A stretch of DNA of 64,000 nt from Candidatus Peregrinibacteria bacterium. Its GTDB lineage: Bacteria; Patescibacteriota; Gracilibacteria; UM-FILTER-43-11. Location of the stretch: the NCBI GenBank assembly GCA_016699515.1, contig CP064978.1:930001-994000 (forward strand), given 5' to 3'. Each line of letters opens with the position of its first letter. Within the stretch, counting starts at the first letter, position 1. Below are positions 26,241-35,534 of this stretch, one piece after another. A program made the translations under genes and the position numbers. The notes below the pieces were generated by a model that did no database searches, was not told the origin of the DNA, and worked only from the letters and a program-made list of their open reading frames with translations.

Positions 26241-27535
26241 ATCATCCCGCGTTTGTCATCGGTGATGTAGAGGGTTCCCCCTGGCTGGATTAAAAGATCG
26301 ACCGGGCGACCGATTGACTGGCCATTTTCGTCGAGCCACCCAGTAATAAAATCAGATTGCTCGATTTCGTTTCGATCGTCGTCGAGTTTAATGTGGCGAA
26401 TTTTATAACCCGTTGGCTCGCTGCGATTCCACGAACCGTGATAGGCCACCAATAGATCGAGTGCCATGTCTTCGGGCCATCCTTCTTCGGGCACAAAGGC
26501 AAGCCCGAGTGGTGCCGAATGGGCTTGTAGTTCAATTTTTGCTGGCTCAGTGGAGCCGCACCTATCCATTGATCGCTCGGGCTCAAAAGTGTGATCCCGC
26601 ACTTGCTCTCCGTAACAATACGGCCAGCCATAATTGGCACCGGCCTTGAGCACATTGATTTCGTCGGGCGGCAGATCATCCCCCAAAAAATCACGCCCCA
26701 TTTCGGTCACCCAAATACCACCCAATACGGGATCGATGGCTAAAAAAGGAGCGTTGCGTAACCCTGTAGCATAAGGTTCAAAATTCGCTCCGTCTTTTTC
26801 CATTACATACACAGCGGCCAAACGATCATCTTTTTCGACACAAGTGTCACAACTGGAGCCGATCGAAACGTATAAGCGATCATCAGGCCCAAATAATAAG
26901 GTGCGAGTGTAGTGCCGACCTCCAGCGGGTAAGTCGGCAATTTTTTCTAAATTTCCTTCGGTGTATAAACGCACTTTCGAAATTCGGCTGGTTTCGGCGA
27001 CGTACATAATAAGCCCATCCTGCGGATCGAACGCGATCCCGTGGGGTCGGTCAAGCCCCGTAAAGACATCCGAAATACTGACCACCTCTCCATTCTTGCC
27101 GATTTGAATGTTACTCACGATTCCATCCTTGGTGCGACTGTACCAAAAATTTCCTAGTGCATCCGGGCCGGCCAACACGCGAATTCCTGGCAGATCAGTG
27201 ACCCATTCACTGATTTTAAAACCAGCGGGCACTTGCAAAGGAATACTGGTTTCGTTGATCCCCGCGCTGGGCTGATTGGTTTTGGGTTTTAATTCACAAA
27301 CGGGCACACATACTTGGATACAAAAATCGGCATCGGGTCCACAAGGGCTGCCGCATTCATTAAAAATTCCATTGCGTTTTTGACAGTCCAACTTTGCCTC
27401 GGAAAGATCCGCCGAAAAATCGTAAACAATTTTTTCAGGGAGGTCTTGTTGGATTGGCACGATTGGTTCGGACGAAGACGGGGTGCAGGCTGCCAAGCTT
27501 AATATGGCTGCGACGAGGAATATTCGCTTTTTCAT
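26213..27535 (-). CDS. PQQ-type sugar/sorbosone dehydrogenase-like lipoprotein
   Basis: A 440-residue protein with lipobox SLAAC (Cys17) and a short Cys-rich segment (CQKRNGIFNECGSPCGP...CIQVCVPVC), followed by a six-bladed propeller like L-sorbosone/aldose sugar dehydrogenases. Visible elements are PHGIAFDPQDG, YVAETSRISKVR, TRTLLFGPDDRLYVSIGSSC and PPDEINVLKAGANYGWPYCYG. Family members oxidise sugars using PQQ at the cell surface. No PQQ synthesis genes are seen, so the cofactor would have to be scavenged or the protein has another role. Confidence 0.85.
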   Translation of the reverse strand: MKKRIFLVAAILSLAACTPSSSEPIVPIQQDLPEKIVYDFSADLSEAKLDCQKRNGIFNECGSPCGPDADFCIQVCVPVCELKPKTNQPSAGINETSIPLQVPAGFKISEWVTDLPGIRVLAGPDALGNFWYSRTKDGIVSNIQIGKNGEVVSISDVFTGLDRPHGIAFDPQDGLIMYVAETSRISKVRLYTEGNLEKIADLPAGGRHYTRTLLFGPDDRLYVSIGSSCDTCVEKDDRLAAVYVMEKDGANFEPYATGLRNAPFLAIDPVLGGIWVTEMGRDFLGDDLPPDEINVLKAGANYGWPYCYGEQVRDHTFEPERSMDRCGSTEPAKIELQAHSAPLGLAFVPEEGWPEDMALDLLVAYHGSWNRSEPTGYKIRHIKLDDDRNEIEQSDFITGWLDENGQSIGRPVDLLIQPGGTLYITDDKRGMIYKVERLSL

Positions 27536-27604
27536 CGTATTGGGTTTAAACTGACTGTGTGATTACTAGAATACAAAAAATCGCTAACATTTGCAAAAAA
27601 GATT

Positions 27605-28609
27605 ATGTCAATTCTCACCGCTACTTTTTGGATTATTGTTTGGGTTTACGCCTTTGGAAAAGTAGCGGGTTGGGTCAAAATTCCTCATATTGTTGCACTG
27701 ATTTTAGTGGGGCTTTTTTTGAATATTCCGCAAATTCACGCGCTATTTTTACAGGGGGCCCCGGTGGACGTGTTCGTGAGTGATTTGGGTGATATTGCGC
27801 TGGTGGCCCTTATGCTTTTGGCGGGGCTGGAAACGTCGGTGAAAGAATTTAAGCATGAATCAAAAGAGGCCGTCTCTATTTCACTCATTGCGGCACTCAC
27901 TCCATTTACTGTTGGATTTTTGGCTTTTTATTGGTTGGGATATGATTTATTGGCCGCCATGGTGGTGGGCGTTTCAATGAGCATCACGGCCGAAGCAACC
28001 ACGGCTGCTCTTCTTTTGGAGCTGAAAAAAATAAAGTCGCGCGTGGGAACTTTAATGATGGAGGCGGGCATTATTGACGATGTGCTCGGCATGAGCCTTT
28101 TCGTCATGATTACCCTTATTTTAGATCAGGTGCACCTAAGAGAAGATGTGTTGCTGGTGGTGGCCATTTTGGCCTTTTTTCTGGGTATTCTTTTGCAAAA
28201 ACGCTTTCATCGGGCTCATGTGTCGATCGTTGCCCTTAAAAAATGGACCTTTCTTTTGATTGTGCCTTTTTTCTTTGTTTCCATGGGGTCCCATTTTGAT
28301 TTACAGTCGGTGCTTTTGTCTCCACAATTGTTGGGGATTATTTTACTGATCGCTTTCTTTGGAAAAATGGGCGGTACTTTTTTGGCGCGCCCGTTTACGC
28401 GACTTACCTGGCGACAATTGCATTTAATCGGTTGGGCCATGAATAGCCGAGGAGCGGTGGGCCTTGCGCTTGCTTTGCTCGCTTTTCGAACACACCTGAT
28501 TTCGGTAGAACTTTATTCGAGCTTGCTTTTGATGTCACTTTTAACCACCATCGCCTTCCCCTTCGTCATCACCCGAATGATTCGGCGTCATCCAAAAATT
28601 ATGGATTAA
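27605..28609 (+). CDS. Cation/proton antiporter (CPA2, KefB/NapA-like)
   Basis: A 334-residue protein with about 10-11 membrane helices, a bare exchanger domain without TrkA-N or cytoplasmic modules. SITAEATTAALLLELKKIKSRVGTLMMEAGIIDDVLGM carries the TxxT-like and paired Asp (IDD) core of CPA2 exchangers, and NSRGAVGLALALLAF is the family's late arginine helix. It probably exchanges Na+ or K+ for protons. No regulatory domain or partner gene is present. Confidence 0.88.
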   Translation: MSILTATFWIIVWVYAFGKVAGWVKIPHIVALILVGLFLNIPQIHALFLQGAPVDVFVSDLGDIALVALMLLAGLETSVKEFKHESKEAVSISLIAALTPFTVGFLAFYWLGYDLLAAMVVGVSMSITAEATTAALLLELKKIKSRVGTLMMEAGIIDDVLGMSLFVMITLILDQVHLREDVLLVVAILAFFLGILLQKRFHRAHVSIVALKKWTFLLIVPFFFVSMGSHFDLQSVLLSPQLLGIILLIAFFGKMGGTFLARPFTRLTWRQLHLIGWAMNSRGAVGLALALLAFRTHLISVELYSSLLLMSLLTTIAFPFVITRMIRRHPKIMD

Positions 28610-28620
28610 GTGGAATTTTG

Positions 28621-28629
28621 TGTTACAAT
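28621..28629 (+). promoter_or_regulatory. Extended -10 (TGTTACAAT) upstream of grpE
   Basis: TACAAT at 28624-28629 has TGT in front and no good -35. It lies 27 bp before the grpE ATG at 28656. The nearest CIRCE is after grpE, so grpE may be expressed constitutively. Confidence 0.5.
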
Positions 28630-28655
28630 GCGCGAGCTTTTTAAATCGATGCCTT

Positions 28656-29195
28656 ATGGAAGACTCCTCACCAAATGATGATTTGGCTGCAAAAGTGTCA
28701 GCTGCGCAGCAGCAAGATGACGCTCACAACCAAGCAGCCGCCGCCGGCAATGACTCGAAAGACGAGCAAGCTCAACAAATTGCCGATCTAAAAGAAGCAC
28801 TCACGCGAACAGCGGCTGACTTTCAAAACTTTAAGCGCCGCGCCGAGGAGGACAAAATGCGTTTTGTAAAATTTGCCAATGCAGATTTGCTTCAAAAGCT
28901 ACTCCCGATCCTTGATAATTTTGATCGCAGCTGCCAACACTTGCCCGAGAATTTAAAGGAGGATTCATGGGCTAAGGGAGTGATTCACACGCATGATGAA
29001 TTGATGAAAACACTCGATTTGATTGGAGTAAAACGCATGGAAACTGTCGGTCAAAAATTGAATCCCAATTTGCACGAAGCGGTGATGCAGGGCGAAGGTG
29101 AACCGGATATTATCTTGGAAGAGTTTGAACCCGGTTATCTTTATAACGATACCTTGGTAAAAGTGGCGAAAGTAAAAGTAGGAGTTAAGAGTTAA
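28656..29195 (+). CDS. grpE: Nucleotide exchange factor GrpE
   Basis: A 179-residue GrpE, the ADP-release factor for DnaK. I start at ATG 28656 (MEDSSPNDDLAAK) because the upstream 12 codons include the promoter. The acidic N-terminus is followed by the long dimer helix (LKEALTRTAADFQNFKRRAEED) and C-terminal beta domain with MQGEGEPDIILEEFEPGYLYND. It lies 136 bp before dnaK, separated by a repeat-rich region with a CIRCE promoter, so the two can be transcribed independently. Confidence 0.95.
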   Translation: MEDSSPNDDLAAKVSAAQQQDDAHNQAAAAGNDSKDEQAQQIADLKEALTRTAADFQNFKRRAEEDKMRFVKFANADLLQKLLPILDNFDRSCQHLPENLKEDSWAKGVIHTHDELMKTLDLIGVKRMETVGQKLNPNLHEAVMQGEGEPDIILEEFEPGYLYNDTLVKVAKVKVGVKS

Positions 29196-29325
29196 GAATT
29201 AAGAGTTAAGAGTTAAGAATTAAGAGTTAAGAATTTTTTCTTGACGGATTTTATTAGCACTCTATAATTCTGAGTGCTAAATCTTTTAGCAACTCTTAAT
29301 TGACCACTATTAACTCTTAACTAAA
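29193..29325. repeat. GAGTTAAGAATTAA word repeats flanking the CIRCE promoter
   Basis: Tandem GTTAAGAGTTAAGAATTAA words at 29187-29234 are mirrored by AACTCTTAATTG..TTAACTCTTAACTA at 29289-29322, so a transcript from upstream could fold around the dnaK promoter region. Confidence 0.65.
29241..29280 (+). promoter_or_regulatory. dnaK promoter with a perfect CIRCE operator (HrcA site)
   Basis: CIRCE consensus TTAGCACTC-N9-GAGTGCTAA is exact at 29254-29280. A sigma-70-type promoter overlaps it: TTGACG at 29241-29246, 16-bp spacer, TATAAT at 29263-29268, with the -10 inside the CIRCE loop. HrcA bound here would block RNA polymerase. hrcA itself is not in the window. Confidence 0.95.
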
Positions 29326-29331
29326 TAAGAA

Positions 29332-31243
29332 ATGGGTAAAATAATTGGAATTGATTTAGGAACCACAAATTCGTGTATGGCCGTGATGGAGGCGGGCGAG
29401 GCAAACGTGATCGCCAATGCCGAAGGCAATCGCACCACACCTTCGATCGTTGCCGAAAAAGATGGCGAACGGCTCACCGGTGTGGTGGCCAAACGTCAAG
29501 CGGTGACCAATGCAAAGAATACGATTTTTTCTGCCAAGCGTTTTATTGGGCACAAACTTGAAGAGGTAAAAAAGGAGGCTGAAAATATGCCCTTTGAAAC
29601 CAAGGCAGGGGCCAACAGTGAAGTAGAAATTAAGATGGGTGACCAATGGTATAAACCTGCTGAAATTTCGGCGCGCGTGCTTCAAAAACTAAAAGCCGAT
29701 GCCGAAGCGTACTTGGGAGAACCGGTAACCGAAGCGGTTATTACGGTACCCGCCTACTTTAACGACGCTCAACGCCAAGCCACCAAAGACGCGGGTAAAA
29801 TTGCCGGGTTCGATGTAAAACGCATTATCAATGAACCCACCGCTGCCGCTTTGGCTTATGGTCTTGATAAAAAAGATAAAGAGGCTAAAATTGCCGTTTT
29901 TGATTTGGGAGGAGGAACATTTGATGTGTCTATTTTGGAACTGGGGACGGGGTGTTTGAAGTGGTTTCTACCAATGGAGATACCCATTTGGGTGGAGATG
30001 ATTTTGATCAACGGGTGATTGATTATTTGGTGAGTGAGTTTAAAAAAAGTGATGGGGTGGACCTTTCAAAAGATCAGATGGCTATTCAGCGCCTAAAAGA
30101 AGCAGCTGAAAAAAGCGAAAATTGAACTTTCATCGGCTAACGAAACCGAAATCAATCTACCGTTTATTACCGCTGATGCCAGCGGTCCTAAACACATGAA
30201 TTTAAAAATGAGCCGTGCCAAACTCGAGGAATTGGTTCATGACCTATTGGACCGATGCATTGAACCATGTCGCAAGGCTTTGCAAGATGCCAAATTGAGC
30301 GCGAGCGATATTGATGAAGTTATTTTGGTGGGGGGGATGACCCGTATGCCCGCTGTGCAAGCAGCCGCCAAAAAATTCTTTGGCAAAGAGCCTCACAAGG
30401 GGGTGAATCCCGATGAAGTGGTGGCGTTGGGTGCTGCGATCCAAGGGGGGGTTTTGATGGGAGACAGCAAAGTAAAAGACCTGCTCCTTTTGGACGTCAC
30501 TCCCTTTCGCTCAGCATTGAAACGTTGGGCGGAGTAGCGACTCGCGTGATCGAACGCAACACCACCATTCCTACGTCGAAATCACAAACGTTCTCGACCG
30601 CGGCCGATAATCAACCCAGCGTGGATGTGCATGTGGTTCAGGGTGAGCGTGAAATGGCCGCGGACAATAAATCGCTCGGTCGCTTTATTTTAGATGGAAT
30701 CCCCTGCTCCTCGCGGTGTTCCTCAGGTTGAAGTGACGTTTGATATTGATGCGAATGGAATTTTGAAAGTCACCGCCAAAGACAAAGGAACGGGCAAACA
30801 ACAACACATTACCATTCAGGGCTCCAGCGGACTTTCGGATGAGGAAGTTGAAAAAATGCGAAAGGATGCCGAAATGCATGCCGAGGAGGATAAGAAAAAA
30901 AAGGAGAGTGTGGAAATTCGTAATAAAGCCGATCAAACCGTCTTTCAACTAGAAAAAATGATGCGCGAAAATGATGCGAAAATTTCTGACGAAGTTAAAA
31001 AACCGGTCAACGAAAAAATCAATGAGTTGAAAGAGTTATTAAAGGATGAGAAAGCTGACGTGGATGCTTTTAAAGAAAGCCACCGAAGCTTTGGAGCAAG
31101 AGGCTCAAAAAGTGGGGGCAGAAATTTATAAAGATGTCGATGCTGCCCAACCGAAAGAAGCAGCGGAGTTTTCCTTAGAGAATGTGGTGGATGCCGAGGT
31201 GGTTGATGATGGCAATGACGATACTGAGAAAAAGGAGGATTAA
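29332..31243 (+). CDS. dnaK: Chaperone DnaK (five homopolymer frameshifts)
   Basis: Hsp70 chaperone, about 637 residues once joined. Pieces in order: IIGIDLGTTNSCMAVME; INEPTAAALAYGLDKK; FDLGGGTFDVSILELG; after one shift DTHLGGDDFDQRVIDYL; LVGGMTRMPAVQ; the substrate-domain PAPRGVPQVEVTFDIDANG; and a C-terminal acidic lid ending EKKED. Breaks: G4 29943-29946, A6 30109-30114, C3 30502-30504, C4 30701-30704, T4 31068-31071. Each repair gives the family sequence exactly. An essential gene with five single-run shifts points to sequencing error, not decay. The C-terminal lid may be slightly altered by residual errors. It is controlled by the CIRCE promoter at 29241. Confidence 0.96.
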
Positions 31244-31244
31244 A

Positions 31245-31742
31245 TTAGTTGTCCCTCTTTCTCATTATTAGATGCGCCTCTCGTGCCATGTCTACTCGAT
31301 GAACCAGATCTCTATAAACTTCCATAAATTCAATATAGTCGCCTAGTTCTGCGATGCTTTGTACGTCTTCTAGTTTGTTAATTTGGTTTACTAACTGTGC
31401 TATAGCCTCTGTTCTCAGCTTTTCTGAAATGAGGATGTAACCTGGGTGTTTAAGTATATTCAATAATTCATCGGCAATTAATTTTCTAATATTCACCTCA
31501 CTCAATTTGGATTCTGGCTCGTTGAGTTTATATTGCTTGGCCCATTTTTCAACTGCTTCCACCAGCTCATCGCCTACTAATTCAATATGCCCAAGAGCCT
31601 CACACTCATCCAATCTTCCGATAAGTTTCGCTACAAAATCATGGCCTGACATTCCTTCGACAGCTTGCACTATTCGATAATCAGGATTGCCTTTTATCAT
31701 TGGATCACGGCTCGTTGATTCGTATTTTTGGGCGTATCGCAT
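31245..31742 (-). CDS. Hypothetical helical protein, unrecognised
   Basis: A 165-residue soluble, charged and mostly helical protein (LIGRLDECEALGHIELVGDELVEAVEKW; ISEKLRTEAIAQLVNQINKLEDVQ). There is no signal peptide or known motif. It is convergent with dnaK with one base between the stops. The frame is complete; codon use is somewhat more AT-rich than neighbours, as with the hypothetical at 13158. Confidence 0.55.
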   Translation of the reverse strand: MRYAQKYESTSRDPMIKGNPDYRIVQAVEGMSGHDFVAKLIGRLDECEALGHIELVGDELVEAVEKWAKQYKLNEPESKLSEVNIRKLIADELLNILKHPGYILISEKLRTEAIAQLVNQINKLEDVQSIAELGDYIEFMEVYRDLVHRVDMAREAHLIMRKRDN

Positions 31743-31799
31743 CTCTTTATTTATAGGTTTTTTTTATTATAGCTTTTTTTTTAGTTTTTTTCAATTACT

Positions 31800-32000
31800 T
31801 TGTTTGATTTTAGCCCGATAAATAACTTGAAATCTCCCACAAAACCGTATAGAATTTGTGGGCTTTTGGGTGTCTGGGAGCAAGCTCGCGAGCGAAGCGT
31901 TTCGGGGCGCAGTGCTCCGAGCCGCGCTAGGCGGAGAGAAAACGAAGCGGAGAACAAACATTTGAAAATTGGAGGAAACAGTTTTAAAATGTGTGAGCTT
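31800..32000. other. Locally GC-rich stretch upstream of tRNA-Leu, no gene recognised
   Basis: This stretch includes a GC-rich, palindrome-prone patch (GCAAGCTCGCGAGCGAAGCG near 31880). Open frames across it run into the tRNA and show no recognisable protein, so I do not call a gene. Confidence 0.4.
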
Positions 32001-32001
32001 T

Positions 32002-32086
32002 GCCCGGGTGGCGGAATTGGTAGACGCGCACGACTCAAAATCGTGTTCCTTCGGGAGTGAGAGTTCGATTCTCTCCTCGGGCACCA
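32002..32086 (+). tRNA. tRNA-Leu (CAA), CCA encoded
   Basis: Acceptor GCCCGGG pairs with CTCGGGC (one G-U). The D-arm is GGCG..CGC, the anticodon loop CTCAAAA gives CAA, and a long variable arm (TTCCTTCGGGAGT) marks a class II tRNA. The T-loop is TTCGATT, with ACCA at the end. Confidence 0.93.
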
Positions 32087-32193
32087 TCGACTAAAATGTT
32101 CAATACTCACATCACAAATTCCAAACCATTTCAAAACTTTAAATACTAAATAACTTATATTCGTTATAATTAGTTTCGTTTGGTCTATTTTTT

Positions 32194-32202
32194 TGATATA
32201 AT
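32194..32202 (+). promoter_or_regulatory. Extended -10 (TGATATAAT) for tRNA-Arg
   Basis: TGATATAAT lies 16 bp before the mature tRNA-Arg 5' end and is identical to the box at 5341-5349. No clear -35. Confidence 0.6.
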
Positions 32203-32218
32203 ATTAGGATGAATAGAT

Positions 32219-32294
32219 GCCCGCGTAGCTCAGTGGATAGAGCAACAGCCTTCTAAGCTGGAGGTCGGTGGTTCAATTCCACCCGCGGGTACCA
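32219..32294 (+). tRNA. tRNA-Arg (UCU), CCA encoded
   Basis: Acceptor GCCCGCG pairs with CGCGGGT. D-arm GCTC..GAGC, anticodon loop CTTCTAA with TCT, T-arm GGTGG/CCACC with loop TTCAATT. The bottom pair of the anticodon stem (A27-G43) is mismatched. ACCA is encoded. Confidence 0.92.
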
Positions 32295-32406
32295 ATCAAA
32301 AACTATCACTCAGAATCTAACTAATACTACTTAATACTATAACTTGCAATCACACAATTGTGACGATATAGTTCATTTTGTTTTTTGTATTTAATAATTT
32401 TTGCGT

Positions 32407-32750
32407 ATGTTTGGATTCGAGAATTTAATTGTGTACCAAAGGGCTGAAGCATTTTATAAAGCTCTTCAGATGATTTTGAAAATTCTAAAGTAGACAAAAT
32501 TCTTAAAAATCAACTCAGACGCTCTAGCTCAAGTGTTGCCTTAAATATCGCCGAAGGTTCCGGTAAGTTTAGTGTCAAAGATAAAAAGAATTTTTACTTA
32601 ATTGCAAGGGGTTCTGTAAGCGAAAGTGTAGCAACGATTAGGCTCATAAGAATTGACGGGGCTTTGAGCGGTCCAGAATACGATCACTTGCATTCAAGAG
32701 CAGATGAAATAGGTCGAATGCTAACTGGACTTATTCGCAATCCGAGTTAA
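32407..32750 (+). CDS. Four-helix bundle protein (S23/IVS family), one frameshift
   Basis: This is a short gene of about 114 codons. ATG 32407 opens MFGFENLIVYQRAEAFYKALQ, reaching a stop at 32491; the next frame continues VDKILKNQLRRSSSSVALNIAEGSGKFS.. to the TAA at 32748-32750. Reading AAA before GTAGAC as AAAA joins them. RRSS.SVA.NIAEGSGK and the later F.. IARGSVSES are the hallmarks of the four-helix bundle family found in 23S rRNA intervening sequences and as free-standing genes. The function is poorly known. No reverse transcriptase is nearby, so it is not a diversity-generating accessory protein here. A decayed relative is at 63113. Confidence 0.85.
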
Positions 32751-32788
32751 ATGAGTTATAGTTTGAGTATTAGTAATGGTTATAGTTT

Positions 32789-33400
32789 TTGATTCCATTT
32801 ATTATCTCGAAAAAAGCGGCGGCGGTAATGACAGTATTTTTCTTAATCGCCCTTCACCCCTTCGCCTCGACCGCGTGGGTGCGGCTTTCCACCGAAGATC
32901 AGATTTACCAGTCGACCGATGAGATTCCGCAAAAAACAGCGGCGTTGGTTTTGGGGGCCGCGGTTTACAATGCGCGACTGTCGGGCGTGCTGCAAGATCG
33001 GGTGGACACCGGAATTGAGCTGTACGAACGCGGCCTGGTGGATACGCTGATTATGAGTGGTTCTGCTAACGAAGCGGAGTCGATGGTTGGCTATGCCATT
33101 CGCCGCGGTGTGGATGGGGACCACTTGATTCAGGATGATGATGGATTTAATACGCTCGCCTCCATTCAAAACGTGCCCACCAGCATCGATTCAGTGATTA
33201 TTGTCACTCAAGCGTTTCACCTGCCACGAGCGCTGTTTTATGCGAACGATCATTCGTTGGATGCTATTGGGGTGGTGGCGGATAAGCAAGTGTATCGTTT
33301 TATGAATTATTACAAAAGCCGCGAGCTGTTGAGTGTGAGCAAGGCGGCTTTGGATGTTTTTGGATTGGAACGTTGGAATGAGTGGGTGCGAAATTGGTAG
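32789..33400 (+). CDS. SanA/YdcF-like DUF218 membrane protein
   Basis: A 203-residue protein: an N-terminal helix (AAAVMTVFFLIALHPFA) followed by a DUF218 domain. Motifs are ALVLGAAVYNARLSGVLQDRVDTGIELY, LIMSGSANEAESM and the late VIIVTQAFHLPRALFYA. SanA-type proteins affect envelope permeability and the domain may bind nucleotide-like ligands; the exact reaction is unknown. It is convergent with thrS. Confidence 0.88.
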   Translation: MIPFIISKKAAAVMTVFFLIALHPFASTAWVRLSTEDQIYQSTDEIPQKTAALVLGAAVYNARLSGVLQDRVDTGIELYERGLVDTLIMSGSANEAESMVGYAIRRGVDGDHLIQDDDGFNTLASIQNVPTSIDSVIIVTQAFHLPRALFYANDHSLDAIGVVADKQVYRFMNYYKSRELLSVSKAALDVFGLERWNEWVRNW

Positions 33401-33413
33401 CAACTAAATGCCT

Positions 33414-35185
33414 TTATTTGGATTCCGGTAATCGGCGTTCCTTGATTTCGTCGACGATTCGTTTTACGAAGGTTTCCACTTTTAGTTCGTGCTGATCGCT
33501 GTGGTGATAACTGCGAACGGTGACGGATTTTTCTTTCGTTTCTTTATCCCCGATCACCAGCATGTAAGGAATTTTTTTGCTGCTCGGCACTGCGGATGCG
33601 CTTGCCCAAACTCTCGCTCGCCAACAGCACTTCGGCCCGCACCTGATTTTCAAAAAGGAGTGCCGCTACTTCATTTGCGTAGGCCTCGTGCGCTTCGGCC
33701 ACCGGTACCACCACCACTTGTTGCGGGGCAAGCCAAGTGGGGAACGCACCCCAAAATGTTCGATCAGAAAACCGATGAAACGTTCGTGAGTGCCCAAGGG
33801 GGCTCGATGGATGACCAATGGATATTCCTCTTCGCCCTTTTCGTTGATGTAGGTAACTCCCATGCGCTTTGGCACTGCAAAGTCGACTTGATTGGTGGCT
33901 AACGTGAATTCGCGCCCAATGGCACTGTAAACTTCAATATCGATTTTGGGCCCATAAAAGGCTGCCTCATTTTCTACTTCCACAAAATGCACCCCTGCCT
34001 TTTTCATTGCCTTTCGTACCATGTCTTCGGTTTTTTTCCATAATTCCGGTTCGTTTACGTATTTCTTGCCCAGCACTCTGGTGTCGTGCAACGAATGTCG
34101 CATCACATTTTTTTCGATGCCAAATAATTTAAAGTAGTGCAAATACAGATCGGTGACCGCCAAAAACTCCTGCTCAAATTGGCTCTCGGTGCAATACATG
34201 TGGGCGTCGTTCATTTGCAAACTTCGAACACGCATCAATCCGAACAGAGCTCCGGAATCTTCGTAACGATAGCAAGTTCCATATTCCGCCAAACGCAATG
34301 GTAGATCGCGGTAACTTTTGGGGGTTGCCTTGTATATCATGTGATGATGGGGGCAATTCATCGGTTTCATGTAGTAGGGGTCCTCGCCTTCCAGTTGCAT
34401 GGGGGGATACATGCTGTCTTTGTAATGCTCCAAATGCCCCGAAAGTTCGTAGAGGCCCCCTTTGGTTAAATGAGGAGTGCGGACCCGTTTATATCCTCCT
34501 TTAAACTCCATTTCTTTGGCCAGCGACTCCAATTCTTCAATCAAAACGGTTCCATTGGGAAGCCACAAAGGCAGGCCCGGACCCACTACGTCGCTGTAGG
34601 TATATAGTTCTAGCTGCTTGCCCAACTTGCGATGATCGCGCTTTTCAGCCTCTTTGCGCATCTCTAAAAATTCGTTCAATTCTTCGGGCGTTTCAAAATA
34701 GAGTCCATAAATACGTTGAAGCATCGGGCGTTTTTCATCCCCTTTCCAATAGGCACCGGCTATTTTATCCAATTTAAGCGCATTGGCGTTGATTTGCCCG
34801 GTGGAATCAATATGCCCTCCACGACACAAATCTTCGAACGGTCCGTTACGATGGAATCCAACCTCGTGCGATCCCTGCTCCTTGAAACCGGCCGCCAACT
34901 CGACCTTGAAGGGTTGATTGATTTGCTTCAGGTGTTCGATTGCGTCGTCGATTGGCATCATGCGACTTTCAAATTTCTGATTTTGTTTAATGATGTGCTT
35001 CATTTTTTTTCGAGAATGGGCAAATCTTCCGGAATCAATGTGCGCGGTAATTCAAAGTCGTAATAAAATCCGTTGGCAATGGCAGGCCCTACTCCCAACT
35101 GGGCTTCGGGGAACATATCGAGCACGGCTTGAGCCAAAATATGAGCAAGACTATGGCGTTTGGCTTCGAGAGTTGGTTGAGACAT
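33414..35185 (-). CDS. thrS: Threonyl-tRNA synthetase lacking the TGS domain (three frameshifts)
   Basis: ThrRS charges tRNA-Thr. Joined, it is about 590 residues. It begins directly in the editing domain (RHSLAHILAQAVLDMFPEAQLG; DLCRGGHI with zinc/editing residues), so the usual N-terminal TGS module of about 60 residues is absent. The catalytic class II core has MKPMNCPHHHMIY, LPLRLAEYGTCYRYE and PLVIHRAPLGTHERF. The anticodon domain (WLAPQQVVVVPVAEAHE) follows a shift. Breaks: A8 at 35003-35010, G4 at 33749-33752, A7 at 33572-33578. All are homopolymers and simple repairs restore the family sequence. A threonine T-box leader lies upstream. Confidence 0.95.
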
Positions 35186-35189
35186 ATTA

Positions 35190-35301
35190 ATTAAATTAAG
35201 AATTACGAATTAAGAATTAAGAATTACGCCTGCCTGAGGCGGACGAATTACGAATTATGAATTACGAATTATGAATTACGAATTAAGAATTATGAATTAC
35301 G
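35190..35301. repeat. GAATTACGAATTA repeat array between T-box and thrS
   Basis: About ten copies of AATTAAGAATTACGAATTATG, interrupted by a GCCTGCCTGAGGCGGAC palindrome near 35228-35243. It lies after the T-box terminator and before the thrS ATG, lengthening the leader. Confidence 0.85.
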
Positions 35302-35314
35302 AATGAAAGATAAT

Positions 35315-35528
35315 AAAAAATCCGGCAGAAAAAATTCTGTCGGGGCCCGCCTAAGGCGGGGGTTCCACCCCGATTTCCCCCACCGGTGGCAGGAGACACT
35401 CTTCTAATTGGATTACACCCTGGATAAGATGGTACTGAAACGGCGTGTTTTAGAAGGCTTGCAGCCACGGCCTTCATTCTCTGTAAAACCGGATCGTTTT
35501 AGCGTGTTCTTATCGTCGGCAGGCGTAT
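35315..35528 (-). ncRNA. T-box riboswitch, threonine-specific, leader of thrS
   Basis: Read on the minus strand, Stem I is closed by GATAAG (35514-35509) and CTTATC (35428-35423). Above it, AAACG pairs with CGTTT. ACAGAGA (35484-35478) precedes an apical stem GAAGGC/GCCTTC with loop CGTGGCTGCAA, a T-box Stem I hallmark. The specifier loop reads AGTACCAT, with codon ACC (Thr) followed by A. The T-box sequence GGGTGGAACC is at 35370-35361. A terminator stem (CCCGCC/GGCGGG within TCGGGG/CCCCGA) and U-runs follow. Uncharged tRNA-Thr should favour antitermination and thrS expression. The specifier agrees with the downstream gene, which strongly supports the call. Confidence 0.85.
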
Positions 35529-35534
35529 GGACCC

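Noticed and set aside
29332..31243. Programmed ribosomal frameshifting in dnaK and other genes
   Set aside because: Five shifts at ordinary runs, in both directions, without slippery heptamers or downstream structures, fit indel errors better.
31781..32134. Open frames of 86-117 codons over tRNA-Leu
   Set aside because: They run through the tRNA and a GC-rich patch, with no coding pattern.
32407..32750. Accessory protein of a diversity-generating retroelement
   Set aside because: The four-helix bundle fold is shared with bAvd, but there is no reverse transcriptase or template/variable repeat.
35190..35301. Regular repeat array that might be a CRISPR
   Set aside because: Units are about 8-20 bp, degenerate and without unique spacers of constant length; no cas genes are present.
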